Counted from the first letter of the stretch, positions 44,818 to 52,499 are shown. The stretch: DNA of 64,000 bases from an uncultured Muribaculaceae bacterium (GCA_910579105.1 CAJTRT010000008.1:5623-69622), one strand, 5' to 3'. Translations and numbers: made by a program. The notes: generated by a model from the sequence alone, not told the origin.

Positions 44818-45326
44818 ACAACTCCGCCACCTCCCTACGACTTTACTCGCTCGGTTACAGCGAACTCCGCACATACATCGCGGCCGCTATCTTTATAATC
44901 GGCAACATAGCGCTGCCGCAGCTCGCCCACCTCACAGCCGCCGGAGGGCCTACATGGCTGCCGATATACTTTTTCACCCTCGTAGGAGCTTATAAATACG
45001 GCTGGAAAACGGGCCTTATCACCGCGGCGGCGTCCCCGCTGGCGAACTCCTGGCTGTTCGGCATGCCCCACCCCGCGGCTCTTCCGGCAATCCTTCTGAA
45101 ATCTGTCCTTCTGGCAATATTCGCGGGGATAGCGGCCAACCGCTTCAAAAAAGCGTCGCTATGGATGCTCGCGGTGGTTGTACTGGCCTACCAGGCTGTC
45201 GGCACCCTCGGCGAATGGGCCATGGCCGGCGACTTTTTCACAGCCGCCCAGGATTTCCGCATCGGCCTCCCCGGCATGCTGTTACAGATTTTTGGCGGCT
45301 GGATTGTCATCAACCAACTGAAATAA
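44814..45326 (+). CDS. Small integral membrane protein, ECF transporter S-component-like
   Basis: A 170-residue protein with about five or six membrane segments. The start at 44814 overlaps the stop of the DUF1893 gene (ATGA). 'SPLANSWLFGMPHPAALPAILLKSVLLAIFAGIAANR' (seen here in two pieces, SPLANSWLFGMP and AILLKSVLLAIFAGIA) resembles the substrate-binding subunits of energy-coupling-factor vitamin transporters. No ATPase or T-component gene is nearby, so it would rely on a shared module elsewhere. Its substrate may be a cofactor precursor for the reductase. The assignment is moderate. Confidence 0.6.
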   Translation: MNNSATSLRLYSLGYSELRTYIAAAIFIIGNIALPQLAHLTAAGGPTWLPIYFFTLVGAYKYGWKTGLITAAASPLANSWLFGMPHPAALPAILLKSVLLAIFAGIAANRFKKASLWMLAVVVLAYQAVGTLGEWAMAGDFFTAAQDFRIGLPGMLLQIFGGWIVINQLK

Positions 45327-45337
45327 CAAGAAACGCC

Positions 45338-45376
45338 AAATTGTAGGGACGCACGAGCCGTGCGTCCCTACAATTT
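45338..45376. repeat. REP-like element, full palindrome
   Basis: Eighteen-base perfect arms (45338-45355 with 45359-45376) around AGC, containing GTAGGGACGCACG on both strands. This is the longest and cleanest copy of the family and lies between convergent genes, where it can terminate both transcripts. Confidence 0.85.
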
Positions 45377-45448
45377 GAATGGGAAATACGAGTTCGGCAA
45401 CACCCTCCATACCAATCCAATATCACACATTTAATTCAACCAGGAACG

Positions 45449-46123
45449 TCAGGGACGGAACATCTCCACGGCAACCTCCCCCGCGGCGCAATAGCGGCGC
45501 AGGAGGTCGGCATATAGCCGGGCCACATCGGCCGGGGGCATCTCTTCGCCGTAGATATTAACACACACCGTCAGATTCCTGGTGTCAGCGATTATCTTTG
45601 TGCGCTCGTTGTCGCTGGTCGGGGTGCCGACGCCGCCCGCCGCGTCGCGATATACCGGCATCCCCTCGATATTGATCAGGCCGCGGCCTATCCCCTCGTA
45701 CGGCTCCCCGGCACGCCCGACGCCGAGCACCAGCCTGTCGCCCTGGATCTTGTCGGAATCAAAAGCCCCGATCGCGTAACCGCTCGCGATTGACACATAG
45801 TTGCAGACATCCACCAGGTTGTCAATGAAATACAATCCCTTGCCATTGACAATGCGGCGCATGAGCTGCTCCTGCGCCGGGCGGTAGCGGTTAGGTTCTT
45901 TGCCGAGCGCCTTGTAAGCGGCGCGGGTAGCCGCGATTCCCGGACGATGGTTGATGTCGGGCAGCTCATAAGAGCCTTCCACACGCTCGGCCAGTTCTTC
46001 CAACGCCCGCCGCAGTTCCGGGTCGGTGGGCCCGTTGGCCACTTCCGCCGCGATCCTCACCACAACCAGCCCCGGGGCCGCGGCGGCTATTGCCGGCTCA
46101 AACTCAATACTCACTTCCTTCAT
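45449..46123 (-). CDS. B3/B4 (PheRS beta-like) domain protein
   Basis: A 224-residue cytoplasmic protein consisting of the B3/B4 domain known from the beta chain of phenylalanyl-tRNA synthetase. Typical segments are 'HRPGIAATRAAYKALGKEPNRYRPAQEQLMRR', here noted in pieces (GIAATRAAYKALGKEPNRYR), followed by 'NLVDVCNYVSIASG' and 'EGMPVYRDAAGGVGTPTSDNER'. Free-standing copies are thought to edit mischarged tRNA or amino acids. It is transcribed divergently from the TonB receptor gene. Confidence 0.85.
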   Translation of the reverse strand: MKEVSIEFEPAIAAAAPGLVVVRIAAEVANGPTDPELRRALEELAERVEGSYELPDINHRPGIAATRAAYKALGKEPNRYRPAQEQLMRRIVNGKGLYFIDNLVDVCNYVSIASGYAIGAFDSDKIQGDRLVLGVGRAGEPYEGIGRGLINIEGMPVYRDAAGGVGTPTSDNERTKIIADTRNLTVCVNIYGEEMPPADVARLYADLLRRYCAAGEVAVEMFRP

Positions 46124-46140
46124 GATCCTATCGCTTTTAT

Positions 46141-46175
46141 TTCCGCGAATTTACCCATTTTTTGTAATTTCGCGG
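46141..46175. promoter_or_regulatory. Mirror-image divergent promoters
   Basis: A 13-base inverted repeat with one mismatch carries TAAATTCGC on the minus strand (46153-46145) and TAATTTCGC on the plus strand (46165-46173), 11 bases apart. Each is a variant -7 box pointing to the gene on its side. The arrangement argues that the TonB receptor starts at 46201, not 46177. Confidence 0.5.
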
Positions 46176-46200
46176 AATGTTTGACCTCCGAAAGCCTCTT

Positions 46201-48321
46201 ATGCCGATAATGGCGCCGCTACGCGGAACTTTCGTCCTATGGATGATGGCATTAGTATGCCTGGATGCCACAGGCGGCGGACTACCGGCTGCCACCGCGG
46301 CAAAAACTGCCGTATCTCACCAGGCCGAGGCCGACAGCCTGCTGCGCGGGTCGCTGGAAGAGGTGGTGGTGACCGGGCAGTCGGCCAGGCAGAGAATCGA
46401 CGCGTTGCGCCTCGGGGTGGAAAACCTCGAGCTGGCAAAGCTGGCCCAGGTACCGCAGCTTTTCGGCGAGAACGACATAATAAAGTCAATCACGCTTATG
46501 CCCGGGGTGCGCGGCGAGGGGGACGGAGGCGGCGGTTTCGAGGTCAGGGGCGGCACAGCCTCGCAGAACCTGGTCCAGCTCGACGGCATAACGCTCTACA
46601 ACCCGTCGCACGTCATGGGTATCTTCTCGACTTTCAACGACAACGCCCTCGCGCGCGCCACACTTTTCAAGGGGCCGTTCCCGGCGAGGTTCGGCGGAGC
46701 AACGGCCTCGGTGCTGGAAACGGCGCTCGCCCCCGGCGACATGGAGCGCTGGCACGCGGGAGGCACGATTGGCATCCTCGCCGCCAAGGCCAAAGCCGAG
46801 GGCCCGGTTGTCAGAGACCGCCTGTCGGTGGCCGTGACGGCGCGACGCTCATATGTCGACGCGTTCCTTCAAATGGTACCGCAATACCGGGGGACGGTGA
46901 TGAATTTCTACGACGTGACCGCCAAGCTGCGATTCATCCCGCGCCGGGGCGACATACTCGATGTATCATTCATTATAAGCCACGACAACATGGCCATAGA
47001 CCGCCTCATGGGGATGTACTGGGGCAACCTCGGAGGCGCGGTCAACTGGACGGCACGCGCGGGTGAAAAGCTGACGTTCACAACCACCGGAGCCGTGACC
47101 GACTATTCGCCGAAGATGTCGATGACGATGATGAACATCGACCAGGAGATGACGCAGTACATCCGCGACTTCTCCCTGAGCGAGAAAGCCAACTGGGCGG
47201 TCGCTGACGGGCACCTCATAGAATTCGGCCTGCGCTCGCAGCTGCTGAGGGTCAAATCGGCCGAGATGCGGCTCCGGGGCACTGATCAGAAAGAAATCCG
47301 CTCGGGCTGGCAGAACGCCCTGTGGGCGAGCTACGACGGAACGTTCGGCGAGCGATGGGGAATTTCGGCAGGCGCCAGACTGTCGGTTTTCTCGGCGATG
47401 ACCGGAAGGCGGTTCCGCGAGTTCGCCGCGATTGGCGAGGATGCCCCGTCATTTTCCAAAAAGACCTACGTCGATGTCGAGCCGCGGGTAAGCGTCAAAT
47501 ACAGCGTCACGCCCTGCCATAATGTTAAGATAGGCGCCGGGGCGGCCACGCAGAACCTCCATGCGATACGTTCCTCGGCCACGAGTTTCCCGTTTGACCG
47601 CTATGCGCTGACCTCGGCCTCTGTCCGTCCCGAAAGGGCGCTTCAAGCCGGGGTCGGATATTCCGGCATGGCCTCCGACGGAGCGTTCGACTGGTCGGCG
47701 GAACTGTACTACAAGGACCTGCGGAACGTCTACGACTACGCCGACGGCCGCACGATGTTCTCCCGCGTGAACCTCGAAAGCATCATACTCCGGGGGCGCG
47801 GGCGCGGCTACGGCGCGGAACTGATGTTCCGGAAGAATACAGGGGCGCTCACCGGGTGGGTGGCCTACACGCTGTCGCGCACAGAGACCCGCGTTCCAGG
47901 CATCAACGGAGGCAGATGGTATGACGCGTCCAACGACCGGCGCCACGACATTTCCGTTGCCGCCATCTACCGTTTCAACGACCGGTGGAGCGCCTCGGCC
48001 TCATGGACGTTCTCCTCGGGCAACCCGATCACCGCTCCCGACGCCAAATACGAGCTCGACGGCACCACCATATATTACTACTCGCGGCGCAACGGCTACC
48101 GCGTGCCGCCGACCCACCACCTCGACCTATCCGCCACATGGACGCGGAGGGGCAGGCGGTTCACCACCCAGTGGTCTTTCGGCATATATAACGCCTACTG
48201 CCGCTATAACCCTTACATAGTCTACTTCGAGGACGACCCGTCGAAGCCTTCCGGCTCCCGCGCCGTGCAGCGCGCCCTCTTCGGCCTCGTCCCCTCTGTT
48301 TCCTACACGCTCAAATTCTGA
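46201..48321 (+). CDS. TonB-dependent receptor (DUF4249-partner type)
   Basis: A 706-residue outer-membrane receptor. The start at 46201 places the ATG after the predicted promoter and gives a signal peptide; 46210 is also possible. It goes almost directly into the plug: 'SLEEVVVTGQSARQRIDALRLG', 'SITLMPGVRGEGDGGGGFEVRGG', 'VQLDGITLYNPSHVMGIFSTFN'. The carboxypeptidase-like domain that usually precedes the plug in this group is absent. The barrel ends 'RALFGLVPSVSYTLKF'. The substrate is unknown. The gene pair with a DUF4249 lipoprotein (6-base gap) is a recurrent Bacteroidetes arrangement. Confidence 0.9.
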   Translation: MPIMAPLRGTFVLWMMALVCLDATGGGLPAATAAKTAVSHQAEADSLLRGSLEEVVVTGQSARQRIDALRLGVENLELAKLAQVPQLFGENDIIKSITLMPGVRGEGDGGGGFEVRGGTASQNLVQLDGITLYNPSHVMGIFSTFNDNALARATLFKGPFPARFGGATASVLETALAPGDMERWHAGGTIGILAAKAKAEGPVVRDRLSVAVTARRSYVDAFLQMVPQYRGTVMNFYDVTAKLRFIPRRGDILDVSFIISHDNMAIDRLMGMYWGNLGGAVNWTARAGEKLTFTTTGAVTDYSPKMSMTMMNIDQEMTQYIRDFSLSEKANWAVADGHLIEFGLRSQLLRVKSAEMRLRGTDQKEIRSGWQNALWASYDGTFGERWGISAGARLSVFSAMTGRRFREFAAIGEDAPSFSKKTYVDVEPRVSVKYSVTPCHNVKIGAGAATQNLHAIRSSATSFPFDRYALTSASVRPERALQAGVGYSGMASDGAFDWSAELYYKDLRNVYDYADGRTMFSRVNLESIILRGRGRGYGAELMFRKNTGALTGWVAYTLSRTETRVPGINGGRWYDASNDRRHDISVAAIYRFNDRWSASASWTFSSGNPITAPDAKYELDGTTIYYYSRRNGYRVPPTHHLDLSATWTRRGRRFTTQWSFGIYNAYCRYNPYIVYFEDDPSKPSGSRAVQRALFGLVPSVSYTLKF

Positions 48322-48327
48322 ACGGGC

Positions 48328-49137
48328 ATGCGCGAACTATTGTTGAAAACACTACCGGCTGTCGCCATGCTGCTTGCCGGATGCGAGAAAGAGATAGATT
48401 TCAAATACCGCGACATCGAGCCCATACTCGTGATCGAGGGCGCGGTGACACAGGACGGAACCTCGGTCAGCCTGACGGAGACCACCCCGATGGACGAGCC
48501 TATGGACCGCCGCCAGGTGGCCGGGGCCGAAGTCTGGCTGGACGATCTCACCGCCGGTACTTCAACCATCCTGCTCCCCTCTGGCGACGAACCTGACGGC
48601 CCCTACCGCTCACTGGCCGGAGGGGTCGAGGGGCACCGCTACCGGCTGTCAGTCACCCGCCAGGGCGCTACGGAGACGAACACGGCGGAGTGCGTAATGC
48701 CTCCTGCCGCCGCCGTGCCGGAACTTGACTTTGCCTGGATCGAGATGCCCTACGACCGCGTGGCCGTGCTGCGCGTACGCTTCGCCGCCGACCAGGAACA
48801 ATGCTACTGGGTGCGCGTCTACCGCGACGGAGAGGCGTACATGTGGCGCGCGGTAAGCGGCAACGCCGTCTCCGGCGGAGAAATCAGCGAAGTGTTCATG
48901 ACCACCCGCCAGGACATATCCGAGGAAGAGGACGACACAGTGCTGGTCGACGGCGACGAGCTGACAGTGACCATCGCCCCTATCTCCCGCGCGATGCACG
49001 ACTATCTCGAGGCAATCGGCGCCGACAGCACCGGTCCGCGCCTGTTCGACGGCCCCATGGCGCTCGGATACTTCCTCGCGGCCCCTCTCTCGTCCTCCAC
49101 AATCACCTTCCATCCCTCTGAAATCCCCGACTTCTGA
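48328..49137 (+). CDS. DUF4249 lipoprotein
   Basis: A 269-residue lipoprotein with Cys19 in 'AMLLAGCEKEIDF'. The family pattern 'YRDIEPILVIEGAVTQDG' followed by 'VAGAEVWLDD' and a beta-rich body is clear. It is thought to work with the TonB receptor encoded 6 bases upstream as a surface-exposed accessory, but the substrate is not known. It is at the shorter end of the family's size range. Confidence 0.85.
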   Translation: MRELLLKTLPAVAMLLAGCEKEIDFKYRDIEPILVIEGAVTQDGTSVSLTETTPMDEPMDRRQVAGAEVWLDDLTAGTSTILLPSGDEPDGPYRSLAGGVEGHRYRLSVTRQGATETNTAECVMPPAAAVPELDFAWIEMPYDRVAVLRVRFAADQEQCYWVRVYRDGEAYMWRAVSGNAVSGGEISEVFMTTRQDISEEEDDTVLVDGDELTVTIAPISRAMHDYLEAIGADSTGPRLFDGPMALGYFLAAPLSSSTITFHPSEIPDF

Positions 49138-49150
49138 ACCAGGAGCCGCC

Positions 49151-49516
49151 TCACGAGACCGTCTCGATTTCCGGATGATCCACCCGGAAACGCCTGGGCA
49201 GCTTCCTGACGATTTCGGAATAGCTGTGGCGAAGCAGCGACCGCACGAACCCGTCAGGCAGAGATCCGGAGATGCTTACCTGGTTCCAGTACTTCTTGTT
49301 CCAGTGCCACGCCGGCTCGATTTCCGCATAACGGTCCCGTAGGTCGAGCGCGTATTCCGGATCGCACTTCACCGCCAGGTAATCGGGGCGCCGGAGACCG
49401 CAGCAGGCGAAAATCTTACCATGCAGCCTGAACAGAAGATATTCCTCGCCGAAAGCCATATCCTCAGTAACCAACGGCAGCGACAGACAGTAGTCCCTTA
49501 TCTGTTCTATATCCAT
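49151..49516 (-). CDS. YjbR/MmcQ family protein
   Basis: A 121-residue protein of the YjbR (MmcQ) family with the CyaY-like DNA-binding fold. Family features are 'CLSLPLVTEDMAFGEEYLLFRLHGKIFA' (in part: AFGEEYLLFRLHGKIFA), 'AVKCDPEYALDLRDRY', 'HWNKKYWNQVSI' and the closing 'LLRHSYSEIVRKL'. The biological role is not settled. The start region is tandemly duplicated: a copy of the ATG and first codons lies 23 bases upstream, out of frame (see findings). Confidence 0.88.
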   Translation of the reverse strand: MDIEQIRDYCLSLPLVTEDMAFGEEYLLFRLHGKIFACCGLRRPDYLAVKCDPEYALDLRDRYAEIEPAWHWNKKYWNQVSISGSLPDGFVRSLLRHSYSEIVRKLPRRFRVDHPEIETVS

Positions 49517-49539
49517 ACCCTTATCTGTTCTATATCCAT
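49495..49539. repeat. 23-bp tandem duplication over the start codon of the YjbR gene
   Basis: The 22-base stretch 49495-49516 is repeated exactly at 49518-49539, one spacer base apart. It contains the start codon and first six codons. The upstream copy reads MDIEQIRVWI and then TAG, overlapping the true start. Confidence 0.9.
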
Positions 49540-49654
49540 GCCCGCGAAGTTACCACTTTCCCGGATATTTAAATCATTCACAAACGTGAGCACTCACACA
49601 TCACTCACACCTAATCGTATCGTTTTTCATAATTCTGCGATTTAGGCAAAAAGA

Positions 49655-49689
49655 AAAAACGCTGAAAATCAAGTAATTTCAGCGTTTTT
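49655..49689. terminator. Bidirectional terminator at the edge of the AT-rich block
   Basis: AAAAACGCTGAAA (49655-49667) pairs with TTTCAGCGTTTTT (49677-49689), with A and T runs on both sides. The rest of 49540-49914 has no gene; it holds the 9-base inverted repeat TAATGCCGT/ACGGCATTA at 49769-49777 and 49803-49811. Confidence 0.8.
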
Positions 49690-49914
49690 CAACATTTTGA
49701 CAATTTTGTCTTGTGACCCCGGAGAAGCCGAGGTTTATCGTTGTAACTAAGTAGTATTCAGAGTGTTGTAATGCCGTCACTCCGTTTGTTCACGAATTGC
49801 ACACGGCATTATTTCAATGTTCTTACCCATTATTCCATTTGGGCATTACAAAATTAGTGCTTTTTATCCGATTTTCAAGCATCTATGGCGTTAAAAATGC
49901 CTTATCCATCACGG

Positions 49915-50253
49915 TCAAAGCATGGCGGCAATCTGCTTTTCGACTGCCGTGCGTATGAATGAGTTTATAGACACTCCGGCTTGTTTGGCAAGATAGGCCA
50001 CCCGCGTATGTATGTCGGGGGTAAGACGCACGTTTAATGAGCCTGAATAACTCTTGTGAGGCTCAATACCTTCTTCGGCGCAATAGGCGAGATAATCATC
50101 GACCGCTTCATGAAAGGCGTTGGTGAGTTCTGCCACGCTCTCGCCCTCGAAGTTCACAAGACCGTCTATACCTTCAATTTTTCCGAAAAACACATTATCC
50201 GCCTCGCTGAAAGCGACCGAGCCAATAAAATCCTTATATTTCAATGTATTCAT
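49915..50253 (-). CDS. HicB-family antitoxin-like protein (no HicA seen)
   Basis: A 112-residue protein. The N-terminal half is the HicB partial-RNase-H-like domain ('YKDFIGSVAFSEADNVFFGKIEGI', in part) and the C-terminal half a ribbon-helix-helix DNA-binding segment ('LNVRLTPDIHTRVAYLAKQAGVSINSFI', in part). HicB normally neutralises the small RNase HicA. No HicA-like gene stands before or after it, so it is an orphan antitoxin or a regulator. The gene opens the AT-rich accessory block. Confidence 0.85.
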   Translation of the reverse strand: MNTLKYKDFIGSVAFSEADNVFFGKIEGIDGLVNFEGESVAELTNAFHEAVDDYLAYCAEEGIEPHKSYSGSLNVRLTPDIHTRVAYLAKQAGVSINSFIRTAVEKQIAAML

Positions 50254-50412
50254 ATCAGTCCTTCATTTTCATCAGATAAAAGTAACTATTTTTCAGTTGC
50301 AAAACAAATCTATGGAATGGAAAGTTTTTCAGTATTGATTATAAAGGATGTGAATATAGGCAAGATATGACGTGAATTGGATTGTGAAATTTTGAGTCTT
50401 GCAGATTTTTTA

Positions 50413-50465
50413 TTTGGATAGATGCGGATAATTGCCTAAATTTGCAATTCGCGAATTGCAAATTT
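50413..50465 (+). promoter_or_regulatory. Promoter overlapped by a perfect 28-bp palindrome
   Basis: TTTG at 50413-50416, 20 bases, then TAAATTTGC at 50437-50445. A perfect palindrome covers 50438-50465 (half site AAATTTGCAATTCG), taking in the -7 box and the predicted start of transcription. The ATG of the helix-turn-helix gene is at 50475. This is the expected layout of an autoregulatory operator. Confidence 0.8.
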
Positions 50466-50474
50466 GATTTGGAT

Positions 50475-51008
50475 ATGACTAAAAATCACAATGGTATGCG
50501 GCCGCAAGACATAGTAATATTACTCAAAAAGATTACTGACAAGGGGCGCAATCTGCTGAACGGCCAGATTGCGAAAGAACTTGGCATAAGTGCTTCGGAG
50601 GTTTCCGAGGCACTTGAACGATGCCGTATGGCACGGTTGGTAGATAACGCCAAACAGCGTGTGAATATTCTTGCGTTGGAGGAATTTCTTGTGCATGGTC
50701 TTAAATATGTGTTTCCGGTGCAGCCTCAAAGTGTTGTTCGTGGTGTAGCAACTGCTATTTCCGCCGCGCCGATGAAAGACAGGATTGTATCGGGTAGTGA
50801 ACAATATGTTTGGCCGGATGCAAAAGGCAATATGCGCGGAGCCGCTATAACTCCATTATATAAGACCGTTCCGACTGCCGTAGCAAATGACGTAATGTTA
50901 TATAATCTCTTGGCTATTGCCGACACTCTAAGAATCGGGCGAGCGCGTGAGGTGGAGATTGCGAAGGTTGAACTTAAAAATATTCTCGCTGACTATGATG
51001 TCAAGTAA
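50475..51008 (+). CDS. Helix-turn-helix regulator, first gene of nucleotidyltransferase operon
   Basis: A 177-residue protein. A winged-helix/HTH occupies residues about 8-65 ('LLNGQIAKELGISASEVSEALERCRMARL', in part), followed by a region I do not recognise that ends in helices ('NDVMLYNLLAIADTLRIGRAREVEIAKVEL'). The ATG at 50475 is chosen because an earlier TTG lies inside the promoter palindrome. Its stop overlaps the next gene by 14 bases. By analogy with AbiEi, the antitoxin that precedes an AbiEii nucleotidyltransferase and binds its own promoter, it may be both repressor and antitoxin; no close AbiEi similarity is visible, so this is inference. Confidence 0.7.
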   Translation: MTKNHNGMRPQDIVILLKKITDKGRNLLNGQIAKELGISASEVSEALERCRMARLVDNAKQRVNILALEEFLVHGLKYVFPVQPQSVVRGVATAISAAPMKDRIVSGSEQYVWPDAKGNMRGAAITPLYKTVPTAVANDVMLYNLLAIADTLRIGRAREVEIAKVELKNILADYDVK

Positions 51009-51690
51009 TCTTGAAAGATTGAAGATAATTGCCGACGGTTTGGGAGAATTGAACCGTCAGGTCGCTTTTGTAGGAGGGTCGGTTGCCGAACTATATGCGG
51101 ATAATCCCGCCGCTACCGAAATCCGCATGACTGAAGATGTGGATTGTGTGATAGAACTGGCTACTTATCGCGGGCTGTATGAACTTGAAGAAGTGATACG
51201 CAGTCGCGGGTTTGCCAACGACACCACTCCCGGTGCCCCAATCTGCCGATGGACTTATAAGGGCGAAACAGTGGATATAATGCCCGATGACAAGAGTGTG
51301 TTGGGCTTTACCAACGAATGGTATCGACCTGCGTTTGCACACCGCAAAGAAGTGGGGCTATCTGACGGTACATCTATCTACATATTTCCAACCCTCTACT
51401 ACATCGCCACCAAGATTGAGGCGATAAAAGGCCGTGGAGGTAAAGACCTCCGTTTTTCTCATGACTTTGAGGATTTGATTTATGTCCTCAATAATTGCGA
51501 GAGGATTACAGGTTTGTTTGACAATGAAAAGGATTTGACATTGACAGCTTATCTTTCCGATTGGGCAGCGCAGACGCTTGAACGACAAAATATCAGGGAA
51601 GAAATAGAATGTGCGCTACCATACGGTGATTACGAAAGGACTGAATATATCCTTGACATTCTTACTCATTTTGCGAAAGGGAAACAATGA
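50995..51690 (+). CDS. AbiEii-like nucleotidyltransferase
   Basis: A 231-residue protein with a DNA polymerase beta-type nucleotidyltransferase core: 'FVGGSVAELYADN' (G27-S29), the acidic pair in 'RMTEDVDCVIEL' (D48, D50) and a third acid in 'ETVDIMP' (D94). This matches the arrangement of AbiEii/DUF6036-type toxins, where the enzyme adds nucleotides to RNA. Two adjacent ATGs (50995, 50998) overlap the end of the regulator gene, and its stop overlaps the phosphoesterase ATG (ATGA, 51687-51690). The substrate is unknown. Confidence 0.78.
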   Translation: MMSSNLERLKIIADGLGELNRQVAFVGGSVAELYADNPAATEIRMTEDVDCVIELATYRGLYELEEVIRSRGFANDTTPGAPICRWTYKGETVDIMPDDKSVLGFTNEWYRPAFAHRKEVGLSDGTSIYIFPTLYYIATKIEAIKGRGGKDLRFSHDFEDLIYVLNNCERITGLFDNEKDLTLTAYLSDWAAQTLERQNIREEIECALPYGDYERTEYILDILTHFAKGKQ

Positions 51691-52451
51691 AAATACAGTA
51701 TGCCTCTGATTTGCACCTTGAATTTGGGGCGAATTCCGTTTATCTGCGCAATAATCCGCTGATCCCGGTTGGTGACATATTGATACTTGCCGGCGACATC
51801 GGTTATCTTGGCGATGATAATTACATCAAACATCCGTTTTGGGATTGGGCAAGTGGAAACTATGACCGCGTGATTGTTATTCCGGGCAATCATGAACTTT
51901 ACAATTCGTTTGACATAAACGAATTGCACGATGGATGGCGTTTTGAAATCCGCAAAAACATCGAGTATGTCTATAATACGGTGATTGTTCTTGACAAAGA
52001 CACCGATTTAATTGCTACGACACTATGGAGCGAGATACATCCGTCAAACGGATATTTTACAGAGCGCGGTGTCAGTGATTTTCATCGGATAAGAAACGGA
52101 GCATACCGTCTGACATGGGAGCGGTTTAATGATGAACACCTTAAATGTAGAAAGTTCATTGAAAATAGCCTTGTATCAAGTAATGCACGGCATATAATTG
52201 TAGCAACTCATCATGTACCGTCATTTGAACTGATGTCAGATGAATTTCAAGGAAGTCCGATTAACGGTGCATTTACCGTAGAACTTGGCAACATGATAGC
52301 CAACAGCCGGATAGAAAATTGGATTTACGGTCACTCTCACCGGAATATAAATAAAACAATAGGCTCTACCCGTTGTTTGAGCAATCAGTTGGGATATGTT
52401 TCTCATGGAGAACATCAATCTTTCAAACCGACTGCTGTGATTGAGATATAA
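51687..52451 (+). CDS. Calcineurin-like metallophosphoesterase
   Basis: A 254-residue protein with the full set of two-metal phosphoesterase motifs: 'ASDLHLEFG' (D8, H10), 'LAGDIGYLGDD' (D37), 'VIPGNHELY' (N68, H69), 'VATHHVPS' and 'IYGHSHRNI'. No signal peptide, so it is cytoplasmic. It is translationally coupled to the nucleotidyltransferase by an ATGA overlap. A phosphoesterase next to a nucleotidyltransferase could reverse its modification or process its product. The gene ends before a small hairpin (52473-52491). Confidence 0.85.
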   Translation: MKIQYASDLHLEFGANSVYLRNNPLIPVGDILILAGDIGYLGDDNYIKHPFWDWASGNYDRVIVIPGNHELYNSFDINELHDGWRFEIRKNIEYVYNTVIVLDKDTDLIATTLWSEIHPSNGYFTERGVSDFHRIRNGAYRLTWERFNDEHLKCRKFIENSLVSSNARHIIVATHHVPSFELMSDEFQGSPINGAFTVELGNMIANSRIENWIYGHSHRNINKTIGSTRCLSNQLGYVSHGEHQSFKPTAVIEI

Positions 52452-52472
52452 CGTACCCCCAACGACTGAATA

Positions 52473-52491
52473 TACCACCTTGAAAGTGGTA
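52473..52491 (+). terminator. Small terminator after the phosphoesterase gene
   Basis: TACCAC (52473-52478) pairs with GTGGTA (52486-52491), loop of seven, followed by CAAAAAATA. Weak on the plus strand because the run is A rather than T; it may serve the minus strand better. Confidence 0.45.
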
Positions 52492-52499
52492 CAAAAAAT

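Noticed and set aside
49692..49735. GTGACCCCGG-containing stretch that resembles the end of a tRNA gene
   Set aside because: No acceptor stem, T-loop or anticodon arm can be assembled around it; no tRNA is called.
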